NCBI GenBank assembly: GCA_023445955.1
Contig: JAEXJH010000096.1
Location: 1-8,739 of the forward strand
Direction of reading: 5' to 3'
From: Pseudomonadota bacterium
GTDB taxonomy: Bacteria; Pseudomonadota; Alphaproteobacteria; Caulobacterales; Caulobacteraceae
DNA: 8,739 nucleotides
Both the position numbers and the translations under genes were made by a program. The notes below the pieces were generated by a model. The model saw nothing but the letters and a program-made list of their open reading frames with translations. It was not told where the DNA came from and made no database searches. The number at the start of each line of letters is the position of its first letter. Position 1 is the stretch's first letter. Shown here one piece after another: positions 5,994 through 8,739 of this stretch.

Positions 5994-6469
5994 CCGGGGA
6001 ACTTCAGCAGGTTCGGCTTGGGAATCGCGGCCTTGAAGCTGCCGCGCGACTTGGCCGTGTCCAGGCCGAACTCGGCCCAGGCGTTGAGGAAGCCGCCGGC
6101 CGCGTCGGCGGGCGAGGCGGGAACCAGTTCTAGAACGGGACGCGCGGCGACAGCGGCGCGCGCAGCCTTCCAGGCCTCGGGCTCGGCCGTGGCGTAGGCG
6201 CCGTCGGACGCCACCAGCTGGCCAGCCAGGTCCGGATCTGAAAAGCGAAGGGTCACCGACGCGTCCTTCGGCAGGTCCGAGAGGCTCTCCAGCGCCTCGG
6301 TCAGGGCCAGGAGGCTCATCTTCGCTGTGCTCGTGCGCCGCTCGCCGCCGGCCGCGCCCCTGATCGCCGCCGCGCCGGTTTCGCCGTCCGTCCTCCGCAC
6401 GAAGGACCAGCCGCCATAGCCCGGATCGGGACGGCAGAGGCTGGCGATCCACAGGGTGACGGCGGCCAT
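5990..6469 (-). CDS. RNase H-fold-like protein, probably catalytically inactive
   Basis: The product is 159 residues from an ATG at 6469-6467, with GGAG 9 bases before it. The sequence follows RNase HI in order: strand VTLWIASLC then [10 protein letters not shown] (12-21, compare CLGNPGPGGYG), a variable strand pair, then [20 protein letters not shown] (44-63, compare [20 protein letters not shown]), then [17 protein letters not shown] (70-86, compare the strand carrying the third acid), and a Trp-containing helix near W100. In this hand alignment the first catalytic Asp becomes A9 and the Glu of MEL becomes S52. Only D78 may remain, and no obvious equivalent of the last Asp/His pair is seen. 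The fold is therefore inferred and activity is doubtful; a nucleic-acid-binding or regulatory role is possible. There is no signal peptide. Its last 4 bases overlap mgsA, and it is divergent from the repeat-protein gene across a 387-base gap. Confidence 0.72.
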   Translation of the reverse strand: MAAVTLWIASLCRPDPGYGGWSFVRRTDGETGAAAIRGAAGGERRTSTAKMSLLALTEALESLSDLPKDASVTLRFSDPDLAGQLVASDGAYATAEPEAWKAARAAVAARPVLELVPASPADAAGGFLNAWAEFGLDTAKSRGSFKAAIPKPNLLKFPG

Positions 6470-6551
6470 GGGCGGGCTCCGGAAAAGGCGTTCCTGGCCG
6501 CGTTCTAGACTGCTTCGCCACGGAAAGGGGAGGGTGTCCGTGAACGAAAGG

Positions 6552-6566
6552 TAAACCGAGGCTTAA
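6552..6566. promoter_or_regulatory. Weak CtrA-like box, TAAA-N7-TTAA
   Basis: TAAA, CCGAGGC, TTAA matches 7 of the 8 fixed positions of the CtrA consensus TTAA-N7-TTAA. It lies 83 bases upstream of the RNase H-like start, so on position it would serve that minus-strand gene. Confidence 0.3.
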
Positions 6567-6575
6567 ATCTTAGGG

Positions 6576-6590
6576 TTAACGTCATTTTTA
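6576..6590. promoter_or_regulatory. Weak CtrA-like box, TTAA-N7-TTTA
   Basis: TTAA, CGTCATT, TTTA matches 7 of 8 fixed positions and includes the favoured TTAAC. It begins 24 bp from the start of the previous weak box. In A+T-rich sequence single-mismatch boxes are expected by chance, so this is tentative. Confidence 0.25.
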
Positions 6591-6736
6591 GTTCAGTGAA
6601 CAAAGTTCTAAGATTTGGCGTCGACGCGTAGCTCCGCTTGTATTCGCTAAAGCAAGAAGTGTGCCAATTCACTACATGGTCGCCCAAATTGGTCGAAATT
6701 CGAAACAAGGTATAAAAATATGGAAAATATTTATGG

Positions 6737-6751
6737 TTAACGCGCCATAAA
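6737..6751. promoter_or_regulatory. Near-perfect CtrA box, TTAA-N7-TAAA
   Basis: TTAA, CGCGCCA, TAAA matches 7 of 8 fixed positions. It starts exactly 21 bp before the perfect box, about two helical turns, so both sites would face the same side of the DNA. Confidence 0.5.
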
Positions 6752-6757
6752 CACCTG

Positions 6758-6772
6758 TTAACCACTTGTTAA
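6758..6772. promoter_or_regulatory. Perfect CtrA box, TTAA-N7-TTAA
   Basis: TTAACCACTTGTTAA is a full match to the binding site of the response regulator CtrA, which controls cell-cycle, motility and polar genes in Caulobacter. It lies 84 bases before the ATG at 6857, at a distance where CtrA could overlap the -35 of a promoter. I see no clear -10 downstream, so activation versus repression cannot be decided from sequence. Confidence 0.65.
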
Positions 6773-6856
6773 AGTCGATGGCTCCGGTTTTGCTGATTGT
6801 GCGTTGAACCTCTGTCGGGCTGTCCCGACGTGGGACGTTCCGTAAGCGGAGTGCGC

Positions 6857-8218
6857 ATGTTCGAGTTCGGACGGGATCTTAAGCGACTGTTTGGCGTCGA
6901 CGCCGACGCCAAGAGCGCCTGGCGTGAAGGCCTGACCGGCGGCGACACCTCGCTGCTGGAATTGCTGGACCTGCGCCTGTTGAACAACGAGGCCCGGTCG
7001 GCCGACGTCGTGGCCGGGCGCATCGGCGCTAAGGACCGCGGCGCGCGCCTGCTGGAAGCCGCCGTCGTCTGGCGCGAACTGGCCCGCCGCAGCGGCGACG
7101 CCACGGCTCTGCGCAAGGGCGCGGCCCAGGCCGAGGCCGCCGTGAAGATCTTCGAGACCGAGCGTCGCGCCGACGCCCTGGCCGCCGCCCGCTGCGAGCA
7201 GGCCGTGCTGGCCATCCTGGGCGCCGACCTGTTCGGCGACGAGGGGCTGATCGCCGCCGCCTCCGCCACCCTGGCCCGTACGCCCGCCGACCGCCGTACG
7301 CCGCTGTGCGCCGCCCTGGCCGCCGGTCTGGAAGGCCGCGCGGCCTTGTCCGAAAACGATGTCGACCGCGCCCTGGTCGCGGTGCAGGCCTATGAAGCGC
7401 CGCTGCGCGCCCTGGCCGCCGCCAAGCGCGTGAAGGGCGGCCCGGCTCGCCTGCTGTTGGCCGACCAGCGCGCCGCCCGGATCGAACTGATCCTGGCCTG
7501 CGGCGAGCGCCTGAAGGATCGCGCGCTGGCCGAGCTGGCCGTGTCGGAGGCCAAGGCGGCCGCCGGCATGCTGGACTCCGATTTCGAACCGCTGGCCTGG
7601 GCCCGCCTGGAAGGCCTGCGCGGTCAGGCCCTGGTCCTGCTGGGCGAACTGGACGGGGAGCTGGCCCACATCACCAACGGCGTCGAGGCCCACTTCGCGG
7701 CCGTCGACGTGCTGTCGATCGAGCACAGCCCGATGGACTGGGCTCGCGCCGGCGCGTCGCTGGGCGCGGGGCTGCAGGCCCTGGGCGAGGCCTCGACCAG
7801 CGAGCGCGCCTTCGAGCAAGCCGTCTCGGCCTATGACCGCGCCACCCAGGTTCTGAAGGCCCAGCCGGCCCTGGCCTTGCGCGCCGTGGTCGCCAACAAC
7901 CGCGCCCTGTGCCTGGCCCGCTGCGCCGAGCTGACCGCCGACCTGGCGGTGCTGGACGCCGCCGAACTGGCCTTCAAGTCCGAGCTGGCCGCCGCGCCGG
8001 GCGGCCGCGATCCGGCCAGCTGGGCCGTGGCCCAGATGAACCTGGCCCGCCTCTATGAGGCCCGGGTCGAGATCACCGGCCGCGATGATGGCCGCCTGGC
8101 TCGCGCCGGCGCGGCCCTGGCCTGCGCCTTCGACGTCTTCTCGGAGCTCGGCCTGCGCTCGCTCACGGACCTGGCGGCACAAGGCCTGCAACGCCTGAAG
8201 CAGGCCCAGGCCGCCTGA
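6857..8218 (+). CDS. Helical-repeat (TPR-like) protein, 453 aa, predicted CtrA target
   Basis: The ATG at 6857 is preceded by GGAG with a 5-base spacer; the upstream extension to 6797 is not coding-like. The protein is soluble, very rich in Ala and Leu and almost wholly helical, with no signal peptide, and begins MFEFGRDLKRLFG. Residues about 65-240 are irregular helical hairpins. From residue 245 there is a repeat of about 47 residues with a P-x-x-W-A start: P245/W248, P292/W295, P337 (Trp lost), P386/W389. Each is followed by a helix with LG or an equivalent (LLGEL 261-265, ALGE 308-311). This is the Trp-containing tetratricopeptide type and suggests a scaffold for protein contacts; no enzymatic motif is visible. 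The perfect CtrA box upstream suggests cell-cycle control. The TonB-C-like gene follows after 63 bases and may be co-transcribed. I cannot name an orthologue. Confidence 0.85.
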   Translation: MFEFGRDLKRLFGVDADAKSAWREGLTGGDTSLLELLDLRLLNNEARSADVVAGRIGAKDRGARLLEAAVVWRELARRSGDATALRKGAAQAEAAVKIFETERRADALAAARCEQAVLAILGADLFGDEGLIAAASATLARTPADRRTPLCAALAAGLEGRAALSENDVDRALVAVQAYEAPLRALAAAKRVKGGPARLLLADQRAARIELILACGERLKDRALAELAVSEAKAAAGMLDSDFEPLAWARLEGLRGQALVLLGELDGELAHITNGVEAHFAAVDVLSIEHSPMDWARAGASLGAGLQALGEASTSERAFEQAVSAYDRATQVLKAQPALALRAVVANNRALCLARCAELTADLAVLDAAELAFKSELAAAPGGRDPASWAVAQMNLARLYEARVEITGRDDGRLARAGAALACAFDVFSELGLRSLTDLAAQGLQRLKQAQAA

Positions 8219-8281
8219 TCCGAAATAGGACACACGGCGGCGGAAAGGCCGGCCGAACAAAGATAAGTAAGGGATGAACTC

Positions 8282-8584
8282 GTGATCGCTTCGCTCGCTC
8301 TCGCCGCCGCCGTCGTCGCCACCCCGGTGCAAACCAAGGCCCCGTCGGAACTGCTGACCCCCGTGTCCGAGCCGCGCGTCGCCGTCGCCCTGCTGAACTG
8401 CATGGTCAAGCAGGACGGTCACCTGACCGCCTGCACCGTGCAGGAAGAGACCCCGAACGATCTCGGCGTCGGCCAGGCCGCCCTGTCGATGATCTCGCAG
8501 ACCCAGGTCGACCTGCTGGGCCCGGACGGCAAGAGCCGCGCCGGTTCCTACATCCAGGTCCCGGTCCGCATCCGCATCCGCTAA
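8282..8584 (+). CDS. Periplasmic stand-alone TonB-C-like domain protein, 100 aa
   Basis: The start is GTG at 8282, with AAGGGA 7 bases before it. The N-terminus (IASLALAAAVVATPV) is a short hydrophobic stretch without the usual basic residues, so it is a weak or atypical export signal. Residues 32-100 follow the TonB C-terminal pattern common in Alphaproteobacteria: VALLNCMVKQDGHLTAC with C40 and C51 placed for a disulfide, the conserved EETPND (E55-D60), GVGQAALSM, DGKSRAGSYIQVPVRIRIR as the last strand. In TonB this domain contacts outer-membrane receptors, but here the transmembrane anchor region and the Pro-rich spacer are missing, so energy transduction is unlikely. A periplasmic binding or adaptor role is inferred. 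It follows the repeat-protein gene after 63 bases and is followed by a strong hairpin. Confidence 0.75.
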   Translation: MIASLALAAAVVATPVQTKAPSELLTPVSEPRVAVALLNCMVKQDGHLTACTVQEETPNDLGVGQAALSMISQTQVDLLGPDGKSRAGSYIQVPVRIRIR

Positions 8585-8602
8585 GCCCCGGCGCCGACTT
8601 TC

Positions 8603-8638
8603 TCCGCTTTCGAGACCGCATCGGCGCTCGGAAGCGGA
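8603..8638 (+). terminator. Strong hairpin after the TonB-C-like gene, terminator-like without a T tract
   Basis: Bases 8603-8614 pair with 8627-8638 in 12 consecutive pairs (TCCGCTTTCGAG with CTCGGAAGCGGA, one G-U), and CCG/CGG (8616-8618, 8622-8624) closes a 3-base loop inside. It starts 18 bases after the stop at 8584. No U run follows (TAATCCC), so it may be a transcript 3' end stabiliser or a factor-assisted terminator rather than a classical intrinsic one. A competing GCGCCGA (8591-8597)/TCGGCGC (8621-8627) pairing exists. Confidence 0.55.
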
Positions 8639-8695
8639 TAATCCCTGGCGGTTGAGCGGGTTCGCGCGATAGGCTTTCCGACTGGAGGGCCGATC

Positions 8696-8739
8696 ATGCT
8701 GACGCGTCGAATGGTTTTGGCCTCGGGTCTGGCCCTGGC
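8696..8739 (+). CDS. N-terminus of an exported protein (runs off right edge)
   Basis: GGAGGG (8684-8689) lies 6 bases before an ATG at 8696, an ideal ribosome binding site. The 14 visible codons read MLTRRMVLASGLAL, the start of a signal peptide. The TRRMVL core resembles a twin-arginine (Tat) motif, though with so few residues ordinary Sec export is equally possible. The protein family cannot be determined from this fragment. It lies beyond the hairpin at 8603-8638, so it is probably a separate transcription unit. Confidence 0.7.
   Translation, partial: MLTRRMVLASGLAL

Larger units (their letters stand above)
6470..6856. promoter_or_regulatory. 387-base A+T-rich divergent intergenic region
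   Basis: This stretch separates the RNase H-like gene (minus) from the repeat-protein gene (plus). From about 6540 to 6775 it is clearly richer in A and T than anything else in the window, for example GTATAAAAATATGG near 6710. It contains the CtrA-like boxes listed separately and a GCTAAAGC (about 6646-6653) close to the Caulobacter -10 consensus. I found no convincing gene: the only open frame, on the minus strand, has non-native composition and no ribosome binding site. Confidence 0.6.

Noticed and set aside
5523..6521. Upstream half of the 605-codon minus-strand frame that contains the 272-residue gene
   Set aside because: It runs antisense to mgsA and out of frame with the RNase H-like gene, and shows no start with a ribosome binding site before MSEIEI.
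6505..6765. 86-codon minus-strand frame in the A+T-rich intergenic region
   Set aside because: It has no ribosome binding site, its residue use is unlike the neighbours, and it ends in a PSPFRGEAV tail I have come to regard as a spurious-translation signature.
6470..6856. Replication origin, suggested by A+T richness and several CtrA boxes as at the Caulobacter Cori
   Set aside because: I see no DnaA-box cluster (TTATCCACA type) and none of the expected neighbours such as hemE.
6758..8422. Long minus-strand open frame (554 codons)
   Set aside because: It is antisense to the helical-repeat gene; its Gly/Gln/Ala repeats are the reverse reading of Ala/Leu codons.

Overview
The window is high-GC, densely coded DNA that most resembles Caulobacter or a close caulobacteral relative. 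The lineage call is an inference. It rests on GC-ending codon use, a DUF1491-type protein (an alphaproteobacterial family), a TonB-C-like mini-protein with a Cys pair, and TTAA-N7-TTAA elements of the kind bound by the cell-cycle regulator CtrA. No rRNA, tRNA, CRISPR array, insertion sequence, transposase, integrase or phage gene is visible.

Left part (1-1563): the 5' end of an exported protein reads off the left edge on the minus strand. It is divergent from a DUF1491 family gene. Next come an unrecognised 122-residue protein and, convergent to it, a 46-residue single-pass membrane protein (minus strand) with a very good ribosome binding site. A 232-base region with a terminator-like hairpin separates this from the next operon.

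Centre (1564-4707): an exported zinc-metallopeptidase-like protein (HExxH plus downstream Glu, helical-repeat C-terminus) lies 9 bases ahead of prfC, peptide chain release factor 3. A small hairpin covers the junction.

Right-centre (4704-6469): methylglyoxal synthase (mgsA, plus strand) lies between two minus-strand genes, an unrecognised 272-residue protein and a 159-residue protein that looks like an RNase HI fold with its catalytic acids replaced. Two convergent gene pairs here (prfC/272-residue gene and mgsA/RNase H-like gene) end by overlapping stop codons on a shared CTAG.

Right part (6470-8739): a 387-base A+T-rich divergent intergenic region carries one perfect and one near-perfect CtrA box exactly 21 bp apart, plus weaker matches. 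It leads into a 453-residue helical-repeat protein with a 47-residue Trp repeat. A stand-alone TonB-C-like periplasmic protein follows, then a strong 12-bp hairpin, then the first codons of another exported protein running off the right edge.

Most of the window looks like chromosomal core. The items I would look at first are the predicted CtrA-controlled repeat protein, the apparently catalytically dead RNase H-like protein, and the metallopeptidase-prfC pair. I see no sign of a defence or mobile system.
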